This document shows positions 9,153-17,100 of a stretch of DNA of 59,648 nucleotides, one piece after another (positions within the stretch are counted from its first letter, which is position 1; every line of letters starts with the position of its first letter). Position numbers and translations under genes: made by a program. Source of the stretch: CAYSCX01 sp964429575. Lineage in GTDB: Bacteria > Desulfobacterota > Binatia > Binatales > Binataceae. The notes below the pieces were generated by a model that was not told the origin of the DNA, ran no database searches, and saw nothing but the letters and a program-made list of their open reading frames with translations. The stretch covers positions 1 through 59,648 of the forward strand of contig CAYSCX010000015.1 in the NCBI GenBank assembly GCA_964429575.1, read 5' to 3'.

Positions 9153-9852
9153 GCTTTCAATAGCCGGTCCGCTGCTCGTGTGCTGCGGTCTAATGACAGG
9201 AGGCACGTCCAATGCCTGCAACTTTGAAGCTCTTCCAATCCGGACTGGAGCTCACCGCACTCTCGCCCCCGCTGCGGCTAACCACACCGGTCGATACTGT
9301 TTGCTTGCGAGGGCTGATATCGCAGAGGTGGATCCGTGGCGGCACCCGCCAATTACCTTTCCCAGCTCGTCCAACGCTCTTTCTTCTCCCGATGGCCAGT
9401 ACGTCCTGAAGAATGTCGATTCCGACTTCGACGAGCCCGCGCATTCCATATATCTCGTCGATGTGAGAACGGGCCACCAGAGATTGCTTTATTCGTATGG
9501 GCGCTGGGTGAATGCCGTTTGGTCACCTTCCTCGAGGGCCGTGGCCATAAATGACTTCTATGCGGCGGATGATTCCAGGCCCCTTCTGTTCGTGCTGTCA
9601 CCTGGCTTCGAGGAGATTGATCTTTGGAAGCAGCTTGAGCGATGGGGAAAGTCTAACGGCAATACTCGGAAAGATCCGCGTGGCTATCCTGTTTTCAAGT
9701 ACGTGTCGAAGTGGCTTACCGAGGACGAGTTTATTCTCACGGTGATTGGCTTTGGTGGGGTCGGTCCAAATGGATATACACAGCCATTTGAATACCGATA
9801 TCGCTACCGCTTGAGGGAGGGCTTCCTCGCGGACGCGGCTGTCGAGGAATAG
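9133..9852 (+). CDS. Putative exported immunity protein for the 3D-domain tip (module 6)
   Basis: A protein of 239 residues with an N-terminal signal-like segment (IRLSIAGPLLVCCGLMTGG), then a soluble domain that may be a beta-propeller fragment: SSPDGQYVLKNV and WVNAVWSPSSRAVAIND look like paired propeller-blade strands. The ATG at 9133 overlaps the toxin's last 20 bases. Export to the periplasm is where protection against a peptidoglycan hydrolase would be needed. I do not recognise the family; the role is inferred from context. Confidence 0.5.
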   Translation: MTPVGIRLSIAGPLLVCCGLMTGGTSNACNFEALPIRTGAHRTLAPAAANHTGRYCLLARADIAEVDPWRHPPITFPSSSNALSSPDGQYVLKNVDSDFDEPAHSIYLVDVRTGHQRLLYSYGRWVNAVWSPSSRAVAINDFYAADDSRPLLFVLSPGFEEIDLWKQLERWGKSNGNTRKDPRGYPVFKYVSKWLTEDEFILTVIGFGGVGPNGYTQPFEYRYRYRLREGFLADAAVEE

Positions 9853-9870
9853 GGCGCGCGACTTGGCGAC

Positions 9871-10983
9871 TTGAACAATGCGTATGACGCGGGCGGACGC
9901 ATCGTGAAGCGCTTCGGAAGCCTCGCCACGACGGGACTGCCGCAGGCGATGCCTTCCGCCACCTACGACCTCGCCAACCGGCTCACCAACTGGAACGGAA
10001 CGCCGCTCAGCTACAATGCGAACGGCAACATGCTGGGGGACGGCGCGAATAGCTACGCGTGGAATGCGCGCAACCAGCTCGCGGCCTTGACCGGGGCCGA
10101 CCTGGGCGTGTTCATGTACGATGGATTGGGACGGCGCGCGGCCAAGAGCATCGATGGAGTGACGACGCAGTACCTGCACGACGGCCTCAACCCGGTGCAG
10201 GAGCTGTCGAGCACCGGGGTGGCCACCGCCAACCTGCTGACGGGCTTAGGCATCGACGAGCTCTTCATGCGGACCGACTCTGCGGGCTCGCGCAGCTACC
10301 TGACCGACATCCTGGGCAGCGCGGTTGCCTTGACCGACCCCAACGGCGCGATCGCAACGACCTACTCGTACGAGCCGCTTGGCCGCGCATCGGTGGGCGG
10401 CGCCGCAAGCACCAATCGCTTCCAGTTCACCGGCCGGGAGAATGACGGAACGGGGCTCTTGTACTACCGGGCGCGGTACTACAGGTCTGCGCTGCAGCGC
10501 TTCACAGCGCAGGATCCGATTGGTTTCGCGAGCGGTGTGACCAATCTGTACGTCTACGTAGGAGGCAATCCGCTCGGTTTCATTGATCCGCTGGGACTTA
10601 CCGCGGGCGACCGCTTCCCTACCATAGACGATGCAGCCCTCGATGCGCTTCAAGGAGCCAACGCACGTACGGCGCAGACCGGAAATGAAGCCTACGGTGG
10701 AATTTATCGAGATGGAGATAAGGCCTGCCCCTACACGTATGACGGACCTTTTGACTCGGGACCGGTAGGCGGCTGGGTTGATTTCCCCTCCCTGCCAAGC
10801 GGAATCTATCACACACACCCCGGCGGCACGGGAGCATTCTCTGGCGACGATATTAGAATCGCTCGGAGGTTGGGCGGACCGAATTACATCATCGCTCCCG
10901 ACGGACGTATGTTCAAGTACGACCCGTCGACGGATGATACTTCTCCGATTACGCCGCGCCACCCCCGACGCTGTGGTTGCTAA
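9871..10983 (+). CDS. RHS tip module 7: RHS core with DUF4329 (JAB-like) C-terminal domain
   Basis: The core of about 230 residues ends at DPLGLTAGDRFP. The C-terminal domain (about residues 235-370) contains GIYHTHPGG, FSGDDIRIA and PNYIIAPDGRMFKYDP, the pattern of DUF4329 domains at the ends of RHS and other polymorphic toxins. HTHP with a following S/D resembles the metal-binding HxH of JAB/MPN peptidases, so a metalloprotease or deconjugating activity is plausible but unproven. The frame is open upstream (GDLNNAYDAGGR), with no proper start. Its core is nearly identical in DNA to module 8 over about 10310-10435. Confidence 0.7.
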   Translation: MNNAYDAGGRIVKRFGSLATTGLPQAMPSATYDLANRLTNWNGTPLSYNANGNMLGDGANSYAWNARNQLAALTGADLGVFMYDGLGRRAAKSIDGVTTQYLHDGLNPVQELSSTGVATANLLTGLGIDELFMRTDSAGSRSYLTDILGSAVALTDPNGAIATTYSYEPLGRASVGGAASTNRFQFTGRENDGTGLLYYRARYYRSALQRFTAQDPIGFASGVTNLYVYVGGNPLGFIDPLGLTAGDRFPTIDDAALDALQGANARTAQTGNEAYGGIYRDGDKACPYTYDGPFDSGPVGGWVDFPSLPSGIYHTHPGGTGAFSGDDIRIARRLGGPNYIIAPDGRMFKYDPSTDDTSPITPRHPRRCGC

Positions 10984-11119
10984 CAGATAAGTGGTAGTCC
11001 GCAGGCACGGACCGGTAAGGCCGCTTATGATCTTCCACGCGAAGCCGAAAGCGTTCGAGCGCGCAATGCGATGGCGCTCTTTAAGACTCGGTTTCGGCAA
11101 GAGGGCGGAGACTTTGAAC

Positions 11120-11572
11120 GTGACGCCCCGCGGCTACTGCCTCTCTCCGCGAGCAGTCTGGGTGATTCCGCTCATCAGCGTCGTCTTTCTGTGTGGCGCC
11201 TCCGGCGCAGGACGACAGGGCGAGCCATGGTGGCCTGCAAAAGGGTCGGTATCTCTTATTAGTCTGATAGCAAACCCGGAGAGGTATGACGGTAAACGAA
11301 TCCGCACTACCGGTGTAGCGGTGATAGCGTTCGAGGAACTCATGCTGTACGTAACTCCGTACGACGCGCAGTATCACGTGTTCAATAACGGCGTATGGTT
11401 AGACCTTGATCATAAGCAAATTGCGGCGTGGCGAGATCTCAGCCATAAGATGGTCGAAGTCGAAGGAACTGTCCACATTCCTGTCCAAGGCAGCTACGGT
11501 TCATGTCCCAATGGTGCGATCACGAACATCACGTCGTTCAAGGCATATGATTTGCGACCGAAGCAGCGCTAG
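11120..11572 (+). CDS. Putative exported immunity protein for module 7
   Basis: A protein of 150 residues with a signal peptide (PRAVWVIPLISVVFLCGASG) and a compact domain containing VSLISLIANPERYDGKRIRT, NGVWLDL and EVEGTV. This layout recalls small proteins found after RHS tips and in other immunity clusters (YxGKRVRxxG ... WLDL). GTG 11120 is preferred over the upstream ATG at 11026 because it has GGAG at about eight bases and puts the signal peptide at the true N-terminus. The immunity role is inferred. Confidence 0.5.
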   Translation: MTPRGYCLSPRAVWVIPLISVVFLCGASGAGRQGEPWWPAKGSVSLISLIANPERYDGKRIRTTGVAVIAFEELMLYVTPYDAQYHVFNNGVWLDLDHKQIAAWRDLSHKMVEVEGTVHIPVQGSYGSCPNGAITNITSFKAYDLRPKQR

Positions 11573-11623
11573 CCAGATTCGCTGCCTTGTACTGGGACGT
11601 TTTTTCCCATCGACAGCATCAGG

Positions 11624-12542
11624 ATGCGCGTCCAGCGTGACAGCTGCCTCAGCGGCGCGAACCTCGGGATCTTCATGTACGACGGCCTTGGCCGGCGGGC
11701 GGCGAAAAGCATCAACGGGGTGACGACGCAGCATTTGCATGACGGGCTGAATCCGGTGCAAGAGCTGAACGGTGCGGGGGGTGCCTTCGGCCAATTTGCT
11801 GACCGGCCTCGGCATCGACGACTTCTTCCAGCGCACCGACTCAAGTGGGGTGCGGAGCTTCGTGACGGACATCCTAGGCAGCGCGGTTGCCTTGACCGAC
11901 CCCAACGGCGCGATCGTAACGACCTACTCGTACGAGCCCTTCGGCCGCGCATCGGTGGGCGGCGCCGCAAGCACCAATCGCTTCCAGTTCACCGGTCGAG
12001 AGAACGATCTGGATGCCCTCTACTATTATCGGTCGCGCTACTACAGCCCTACCTTCCAGAGATTCATCTCGCTGGACCCAATCGGCTTCGCGGTCGGCGA
12101 AACTAATTTGTACGTGTACGCCGGCGATGATCCGGTTAGGTTTAGTGATCCTCTGGGACTGTACCTCGACCTGAACTTCGGTGGAGGCTACGGCTTGGGC
12201 GTCACTTTTGGTATCCAGATCGGCCGGCAAGGAATCTACCCTTACATTGGCGCTGCAGCTACGACTCCGGGTGGTGGCGGATCCCTGACGTGCGGTCCCG
12301 GAGAACCAGAACCGGGATGGCAGGCAGGAGCCCAACTGCAAGGTACTCCTGTAGCCTACCAAGCGGGCACGTCGTTATCGGGCAGTGGCGGGGCCTTCGG
12401 CGAGGCCGGACTCGGCTACGATGCGGGAGCGTCCGGAAGCTTATACCACCTATGGGGTCCTTTCACCCCGTTCGGTTTCAAGCCGAACTGGGTTCCTTCT
12501 TGTCCATTTCCGCCGTCTCGGAAACCCTGCGGCGGTTCATAG
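11624..12542 (+). pseudogene. RHS tip module 8 with a frameshift at a G-run; Gly-rich C-terminal domain
   Basis: The core starts at LSGANLGIFMYDGLGRR in the frame opening at 11624. At the run of six G around 11775-11785 the meaningful frame changes: QELNGAGG is followed, one frame over, by PSANLLTGLGIDDFF, which continues to FTGREN and DPLGLYLD. The C-terminal domain of about 125 residues is glycine-rich with GGGYGLGVTFGIQIG and an end rich in Pro and Cys; I recognise no family. One base added to or lost from the G-run would restore a single frame, so this may be a mutation, a slippage switch or a sequencing error. The intact 3' frame runs 11772-12542. Confidence 0.6.
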
Positions 12543-12602
12543 GGCCCTTCGAAGTCGCCCTAGCGTCGACTCATTCGAACCACTCGTCTCCGCTACCAAA
12601 AC

Positions 12603-12845
12603 ATGGAAACTGCATATTACTCATTAATGCACTTCGCCCTAGCGATTTGGTCCATTCTTGGCGGTCTCTTCCTCCTAATTTGGAACAAGAGAATCGCGGA
12701 TCGTGGATTGGTGTTTCAGCGTGTACTTGGGGCGCTAATTTTCAGTGATAAGTTTTATCGCCTATTTTCCCGAATCGTCTGCATCGTTGGAGGACTCCTG
12801 CTCTCGGTTTTCGGCTGGCTATTACTCTTTGGAACGATCTCGTAG
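12603..12845 (+). CDS. Putative small membrane immunity protein for module 8
   Basis: A protein of 80 residues with two clear membrane helices (FALAIWSILGGLFLLIW and IVCIVGGLLLSVFGWLLLF) joined by a basic loop. It lies 60 bases after the last RHS tip of the array. I recognise no family. It fits the array rule of hydrophobic/Gly-rich tip followed by membrane protein. Small size keeps confidence moderate. Confidence 0.45.
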   Translation: METAYYSLMHFALAIWSILGGLFLLIWNKRIADRGLVFQRVLGALIFSDKFYRLFSRIVCIVGGLLLSVFGWLLLFGTIS

Positions 12846-13023
12846 GTTGAGGAGAGCATTCGCGACCTATCACGCGCAGGGTGCAACGCGGTGTTCCGAT
12901 CCTCGTTCTCGCGGTAATCTGAAGCCCGAGGGGGCTGCCTCATAACGGCCGACGATGGGTCTGAGGAACCTGGAGATGGCGCGAACCGATGTGGTCGACG
13001 TTCTTGGAACAGAGTGCAGCGGT

Positions 13024-13213
13024 GCAGGCCACCAGCGATGCGTGCAGTTTCGGCAAGCCAAGCGGCGCTGGCCATGCTCAACGCAGCAGCCACGGGCTTG
13101 ACCTCGCCTCTCAATGATCTCTCACCTTGATCTTCCAACGGGTCTCCGTAAATGATCGGGACCACCCGCTCCGATTTGCACCTCGGACACCTCAATCTCT
13201 CGGGATTCTCCAC
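13024..13213 (-). pseudogene. Frameshifted small zinc-ribbon protein
   Basis: From a GTG at 13213 the minus strand reads LRCPRCKSERVVPIIYGDP, then GEV and a Trp. The second metal-binding half, ACRNCTHRWW, lies one frame over at about 13052-13024. The pattern CPxCxS..V.P..YG.P....GEV....W.C..C.H.W is that of a family of small zinc-ribbon proteins. Adding one base after the TGG codon near 13055 would restore it. It starts 20 bases after the ADP-ribosyltransferase-like gene's stop and is probably cotranscribed. The wider stretch 12846-13232 holds nothing else I can support. Confidence 0.4.
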
Positions 13214-13232
13214 CTGTATTCCTAAAGCCCGT

Positions 13233-13892
13233 CTATGCCGCGTGCGGATCCGGCCTCCTCGCACCGGGTACGAAGACCTCTTCGAGCACCTTACCGGGCA
13301 CCGGGTAATCTTTCCATTTCGGTGTCTCAGCAGAGGGCCACGAGGTTTCCTCGACGTCGAGAACCCAGATGGTGCGACGCGACTTTCCCAGACGGTGCAA
13401 GCCCTGTCGGATGATGATGAACTGCTCGCCCGGCGCGAATACGACTTCCCTGTCCCGAGGACGTGGTGAGATCGGCCAGATCCTGACGCTCGAACAGCTT
13501 CGCATGCGAATCAACATGCTGCCGCCGTACTTGAGCGCGACGTTCATCTTCACGGAACAGCTGACAAAGGGCGGATCGCACAACATCAGTCCGACCCCAT
13601 GCGACTTCACCCAGGCAGCGACATCCGCTGGCTTGACGGCTATTCCGCGGTAGACAATACCCCGATGCTTCGGCAGCTTGCTGAGCGCGGAAGCCAACTC
13701 GATCGCAGGCTCGTTGATCGAACGGATCAGTTCCTCGTCTCGCTCGGACGCGCGGGCGAGATCGGCGTTATGAGTCGGGGAAAGCTGCAGGCCGCCTCCC
13801 TGACGGACTGCGGCGATCGAGGTCCGATGCCAAGGCGTCAATTCGTGAAAGCAGAACGGCAGGTGTGCCGCAGAATCATCTAGGGAACCCAC
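13233..13892 (-). CDS. ADP-ribosyltransferase-like protein
   Basis: A protein of 219 residues whose C-terminal two thirds fit the R-S-E class of ADP-ribosyltransferases: VYRGI (the Arg strand), FVSCS in place of the STS motif, and DREVVFAPGEQF, matching (E/D)xE followed by the VLFxPGxxF strand. The catalytic Glu is present; the first acidic residue is Asp rather than Glu. The enzyme would move ADP-ribose from NAD+ to a protein, but the target is unknown. The GTG start lacks a good ribosome-binding site and sits next to the palindrome ctagcatactag, so the N-terminus is uncertain. It lies just beyond the RHS array on the other strand, so it may be another effector or a host-defence enzyme. Confidence 0.5.
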   Translation of the reverse strand: MGSLDDSAAHLPFCFHELTPWHRTSIAAVRQGGGLQLSPTHNADLARASERDEELIRSINEPAIELASALSKLPKHRGIVYRGIAVKPADVAAWVKSHGVGLMLCDPPFVSCSVKMNVALKYGGSMLIRMRSCSSVRIWPISPRPRDREVVFAPGEQFIIIRQGLHRLGKSRRTIWVLDVEETSWPSAETPKWKDYPVPGKVLEEVFVPGARRPDPHAA

Positions 13893-14019
13893 GCTAGCAT
13901 ACTAGCGCATCCCACACCGAACCTTGATATACCAGCGTTCTATTATTTTACCAAAATGGATCGAAGCGCTCGTCAACCACGGCTTTGTCAACCGCCGCTA
14001 GGGTGTCAACCGTCAACCG

Positions 14020-14250
14020 GAGAGCAGTTCGCACCAGACTGCGTCATCCGCCAACGAGTCTCCGAAATTCGGCATTCTCCGCAATGACTGCCAATATTCG
14101 CGCGATCGCGGGCGAGTTTGCATGCGTCGTGGCACCAGAGAATGCGAACACGATCCCACGTTGCGGCGATCGCAGCGATTTCTCTCTGCTTGGCAATCGC
14201 ACGGTGCCACGAGATGATCAAGCCAATCGCGAATCATCAGAGAACTCACG
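14020..14250. repeat. Dispersed repeat copy A
   Basis: This non-coding stretch matches 16850-17090 over about 230 bases with interruptions. Shared blocks include GCAGTTCG..., AGACTGC.TCATCCGCCA, ATTCTCC, GGCACC.GAGAATGCGAACACG and GATTTCTCT. It lacks the AATTCCCTG part seen in copies B and C. It ends directly before a truncated universal stress gene. The rest of the gene-free stretch 13893-14271 holds only AT-richer sequence with a short direct repeat of gtcaac(c/g). Confidence 0.6.
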
Positions 14251-14271
14251 CTTTCCGAAGCCAGTAGAGAC

Positions 14272-14496
14272 ATGATGGGCGATCCGGGTGTCGAAGTTCC
14301 GCAAGCGGCAAAACGGCTGGGCGCGAATTTGATCGTAATGGCAACGCACGGCCGGAGCGGCCCTGGTCATCTCGTTCTCGGCAGCGTTGCTGAAACCGTC
14401 GTACTAGAAGCCTCGTGTCCGGTCCTGACCGTTAGTCCGAAAGCAACGCGTCCCAAGGCGTCGCCAACGCCATCGCGCAGGAAACGGCGCGCATGA
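14272..14496 (+). pseudogene. Universal stress protein, C-terminal fragment
   Basis: Seventy-four residues encode only the last third of a UspA fold: GDPGVEVPQAAKRLGANLIV, the ATHGRSGPGHLVLGSVAE nucleotide-binding loop and CPVLTVSP, then a Lys/Arg-rich tail. The first 80-90 residues, including the strand that starts every Usp domain, are missing. Dispersed repeat copy A ends about 20 bases upstream, so the gene was probably truncated by that element or by deletion next to it. The apparent ATG is internal to the original gene. Confidence 0.7.
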
Positions 14497-14527
14497 AAGA
14501 GCCGCTTCAGTACAATGGAAGACAGCC

Positions 14528-15088
14528 ATGAAACCTCTGCCGCATGTTTATGAAGTGCATCTCGCAAGTGGCACCGAGGGCTACGCCAAACTGTCCGCTG
14601 GTAGAATGAGTGAGCTTCAAACCGTGCCACCACTCGACTTCGACGGCCGAGGCGACGCGTGGAGCCCCCAGCATCTGCTTCTCGCCGCGGTTGAAACCTG
14701 TTTTCTGTCCACGCTTCGTTCGGTGGCTCGGTCGTCGAAGCTCGCATTCCTCTCATCGGAGTTGTCCGGACCGGAAACGGTGGAGCGCAAGGATGGCGCG
14801 ACGCGCTTCGCCGAGATCGTACTTCGGCCGCGCCTGCGACTCCCTGCGGGTGCGGACAAGGAGCGGGCTATTCGGATCGTCGAAAGGAGCGAGAAGGCCT
14901 GCCTCGTGTCCGCGTCACTCTCCGCGCCGGTCAGAATCGAACCTGAGGTCCTGATTGTTGGTGCATGCAGACCTAGCAGTTCATTCGAAGGTAACAGGGG
15001 CTGGCTACAGAGCAGACTTCCTTGGTCACGGCGGCTCTGTGCACCCTCGTCGCGGCTTGCGCGACGGCGAGCGCTTCCAGATCTGTGA
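14528..15088 (+). CDS. OsmC-family protein
   Basis: A protein of 186 residues of the OsmC/Ohr fold, a cytosolic peroxidase-type family that reduces organic hydroperoxides with paired cysteines. Visible features are the early HVYEVHLASG strand, SPQHLLLAAVETCFLSTLRSVA (the helix with the first Cys) and a second Cys in EKACLVSASLSAP. Residues after about 145 (GACRPSSSFEGN onward) look like read-out into unrelated sequence, so the C-terminus may be extended compared with the family's roughly 140 residues. It stands alone between the truncated universal stress gene and the TetR gene. Confidence 0.75.
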   Translation: MKPLPHVYEVHLASGTEGYAKLSAGRMSELQTVPPLDFDGRGDAWSPQHLLLAAVETCFLSTLRSVARSSKLAFLSSELSGPETVERKDGATRFAEIVLRPRLRLPAGADKERAIRIVERSEKACLVSASLSAPVRIEPEVLIVGACRPSSSFEGNRGWLQSRLPWSRRLCAPSSRLARRRALPDL

Positions 15089-15231
15089 ACATCGAACGGC
15101 GACGCTTTCCAACTTGATGGGTTAGACCGGTTCAAGCTTTACCCATATCGAAGCAGTGCCAGGCGCAAGAAGATGCTTCGGTGCTGATTTGACATGATCC
15201 CGGTGACTTGTTAGTGGTCGTTCACTCACAT

Positions 15232-15810
15232 ATGGAGACGCTGGAACAGAAGCCGGATACGAAGCGACCGGCGATCGTACGAGCCGCCACCTCGCTCTTT
15301 GCGCAAAATGGCATCGATGCGACCAGCATGCGCGAAATAGCCAGCGCGGCCGGCGTGCGCGAGGCGGCCATTTACCGTCACTTTGCGGGCAAAGACGAAC
15401 TCGCCCGAGAGATCTTCGTGAGCTGGTACGGCTGGTACTGCGGCGAACTCCACCGGATTGTGAGCGGTCCCGGCGGCGCTTTGAACCGGCTTCGCGAGAT
15501 TGTTCGTCACGAGTTCGCGGCCGTGACGGAACATAGCGAGGCCTTTGTCTATTTCTGCGAGAACGAAGCGCGGTTTGTGCATCGCCTTCCGGTGGAGATC
15601 ATGAGCGCCCGCCGGGTCTTCACAGCGTTCATTAAAGCAGGGCAAGCCCGCGGGGAAGTGAGGTCGGCAAGTCCCGATCTGCTCGCGGACATGTTGACTG
15701 GCGCGCTGTGCGCGGTCGCCTTGGCGTGGCTTCGCACGGGGCGGCAGAAAAAGCTGAGCGTGCAGCTTGCGGAGGTGGTGCAAGGCTGCTGGCGTATGAT
15801 TGCGGCTTAA
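15232..15810 (+). CDS. TetR-family transcriptional regulator
   Basis: A protein of 192 residues. The N-terminal DNA-binding domain is clear: IVRAATSLFAQNGIDATSMR, then EIASAAGVREAAIYRHFAGKDEL, the TetR helix-turn-helix. The C-terminal ligand domain is divergent, as usual. The ATG at 15232 was chosen; a TTG at 15208 is in frame. An AGTG-N6-CACT dyad at about 15212-15225, just before the start, could be an autoregulatory operator but is weak. The two SnoaL-like genes downstream begin 33 bases after its stop and are the likely targets or operon partners. Confidence 0.8.
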   Translation: METLEQKPDTKRPAIVRAATSLFAQNGIDATSMREIASAAGVREAAIYRHFAGKDELAREIFVSWYGWYCGELHRIVSGPGGALNRLREIVRHEFAAVTEHSEAFVYFCENEARFVHRLPVEIMSARRVFTAFIKAGQARGEVRSASPDLLADMLTGALCAVALAWLRTGRQKKLSVQLAEVVQGCWRMIAA

Positions 15811-15842
15811 ACGTATTGGAGAGGTTCAGGGAGGTAAGGAAA

Positions 15843-16241
15843 ATGACACGCGAAGAGCAACTCATCCAGCGCTACTTTGATGCGTTCAACCGTCATGACA
15901 TCGAGGGCGTAATGACCTGCTTCCATGAAAACCCGGTCATCATTGACGCCGATGGCAGGCGCAAGGAGGGCCAAGCGGAGGTCAGGCGTTCGTACGAGAC
16001 AGAATTCGCTGTGTTTCCCGATGGTCATTGCGACTTGCGCATGTGCACCGGCAATAGCGGCCACGGGGTGGCGGAATCGCTGTTTCGAGGGACCCGCCCG
16101 CGCTCCGGCGAAGTGGTCGAGGCGATTGGCGCCGAGGTGCTCGAGATTGTTGACGGAAAGATCAAGGAGATCCGCGACTACCATAAGCTTGTAAACGCGA
16201 AAGCGGCCGAGAGCGGACTCCAGGCCGGGGCGTCGCGTTAA
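15843..16241 (+). CDS. SnoaL/NTF2-like protein, copy 1
   Basis: A protein of 132 residues with the NTF2-like fold used by SnoaL polyketide cyclases, ketosteroid isomerases and many binding proteins: QRYFDAFNRHDIEGVMTCFH at the start, a central R..YE.EFAVFPD segment, and IVDGKIKEIRDYHKL at the end. The start is fixed by GGGAGG eight bases upstream. It follows the TetR gene closely and has a diverged tandem duplicate at 16381. Substrate and reaction cannot be read from sequence. Confidence 0.75.
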   Translation: MTREEQLIQRYFDAFNRHDIEGVMTCFHENPVIIDADGRRKEGQAEVRRSYETEFAVFPDGHCDLRMCTGNSGHGVAESLFRGTRPRSGEVVEAIGAEVLEIVDGKIKEIRDYHKLVNAKAAESGLQAGASR

Positions 16242-16380
16242 CCACAAGGCCGTTTTCCCGAGGCTGCAGAACCAGCGGTCTGAGCCGTGAGGCCTCGCTG
16301 AATGCGGGGAAACGGCTTGGGTCGTGATTTGCTGAAGAATTGCGCCTTTCGGCTTCCTCTTGAAAGTGGCGACGCCGCAG

Positions 16381-16767
16381 ATGACACCCGAAGAGGAACT
16401 TATTTTGCGTTATTTTGACGCGTTCAACCGGCACGACATCGATGCGGTGATGGCATGCTTTCATCAAGAGCCGGTGATCATCGATGTCGAAGGCGGACGG
16501 TTTGAGGGACGCGACGAGATCAGGCGACGCTTCGAAACCAGTTTCGCGCTGATGCCGGATTGCCGTTGCGATCTTTTCACTTTGACGGGGCATTCAGGCC
16601 GTGGCGTCGCCGAGTCCTTATTTCATCGGACCCGCCCGCGGTACGGAAAGGTGGCTCTGGAAATCGGGGCGGAAGTGCTGGAGATCGTCGATGGGAGAAT
16701 CAAGGAGATCCGTGACTACCGTAGGTGGTTACCCGCGCAGGCGGCGCAGGGGCTCGCCGCGCTTTAG
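16381..16767 (+). CDS. SnoaL/NTF2-like protein, copy 2
   Basis: A protein of 128 residues, colinear with the gene at 15843: both have YFDAFNRHDI, P.IID..G, G.GVAESLF..TRPR and E(I/V)LEIVDG(K/R)IKEIRDY. The two are clearly tandem duplicates separated by about 140 bases. The ATG at 16381 matches the start of copy 1; in-frame TTG 16360 and GTG 16366 lie upstream and no strong ribosome-binding site decides between them. The function is unknown beyond the fold. Confidence 0.7.
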   Translation: MTPEEELILRYFDAFNRHDIDAVMACFHQEPVIIDVEGGRFEGRDEIRRRFETSFALMPDCRCDLFTLTGHSGRGVAESLFHRTRPRYGKVALEIGAEVLEIVDGRIKEIRDYRRWLPAQAAQGLAAL

Positions 16768-16799
16768 CGGGTGGCGCGCGCGCGTGCCGATGGCACCCG

Positions 16800-17100
16800 G
16801 AGATCGCGAAATTCCCTGTATTTTCCTTGCATAACAGAGAATTCGACACGAAGCGCAGTTCGAATCAGACTGCCTCATCCGCCAGCGAGTCTCGGTCTTC
16901 CGGATTCTCCAGAGAAGCGTGCGAAATTCCTGCGTTTGCTCGCGAGTCTCGATACCTCGCGGCACCGGAGAATGCGAACACGCGCCCGCGCGGCGATCTC
17001 ACAGATTTCTCTCGGTTGCGCAATTAGTCGGGGCCATCAGACGAGCGCGCTAGCTGCGCCCATCGCGAATCACCGGCGAAATGATGCGCCACGGCTCGCC
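16800..17100. repeat. Dispersed repeat copy B
   Basis: The most complete copy of a repeat seen three times in the window. It begins GCGAAATTCCCTGTATTTTC, contains an inverted partner (AGAGAATTC) a few bases later, then GCAGTTCGAATCAGACTGCC and TCATCCGCCAGCGAGTCTC, and continues with blocks shared with copy A. No transposase is present. The rest of the gene-free stretch 16768-17323 carries only the promoter of the DUF2267 gene. Confidence 0.6.

Larger units (their letters stand above)
1..12542 (+). repeat. Array of eight tandem RHS core/C-terminal modules
   Basis: Eight copies of part of one RHS core recur in the same orientation near 71, 1093, 2709, 4648, 6429, 8140, 9871 and 11640, each leading into a different C-terminal domain and a different downstream gene. 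The 5' limits of the cores differ (some start at IVAAYTYDS, others at GDLN, NWNGT or LSGANLG) while the 3' limit is always the DPxGL junction. DNA identity is near complete in some pairs. This is the architecture of orphan RHS/CDI tips that can recombine through the core with a full rhs gene; that gene is not in the window. Confidence 0.85.

Noticed and set aside
12846..13232. 169-codon minus-strand frame as an intact zinc-ribbon protein
   Set aside because: The second zinc half (CRNCTHRW) lies in another frame, so the long frame downstream of the first half is not the real protein; it is listed as a frameshifted gene instead.
13985..14275. Open frame of 96 codons on the + strand
   Set aside because: It runs through dispersed repeat copy A and has no protein-like motif; the similar frames at 16725-17109 and 58544-58924 are also repeat-derived.
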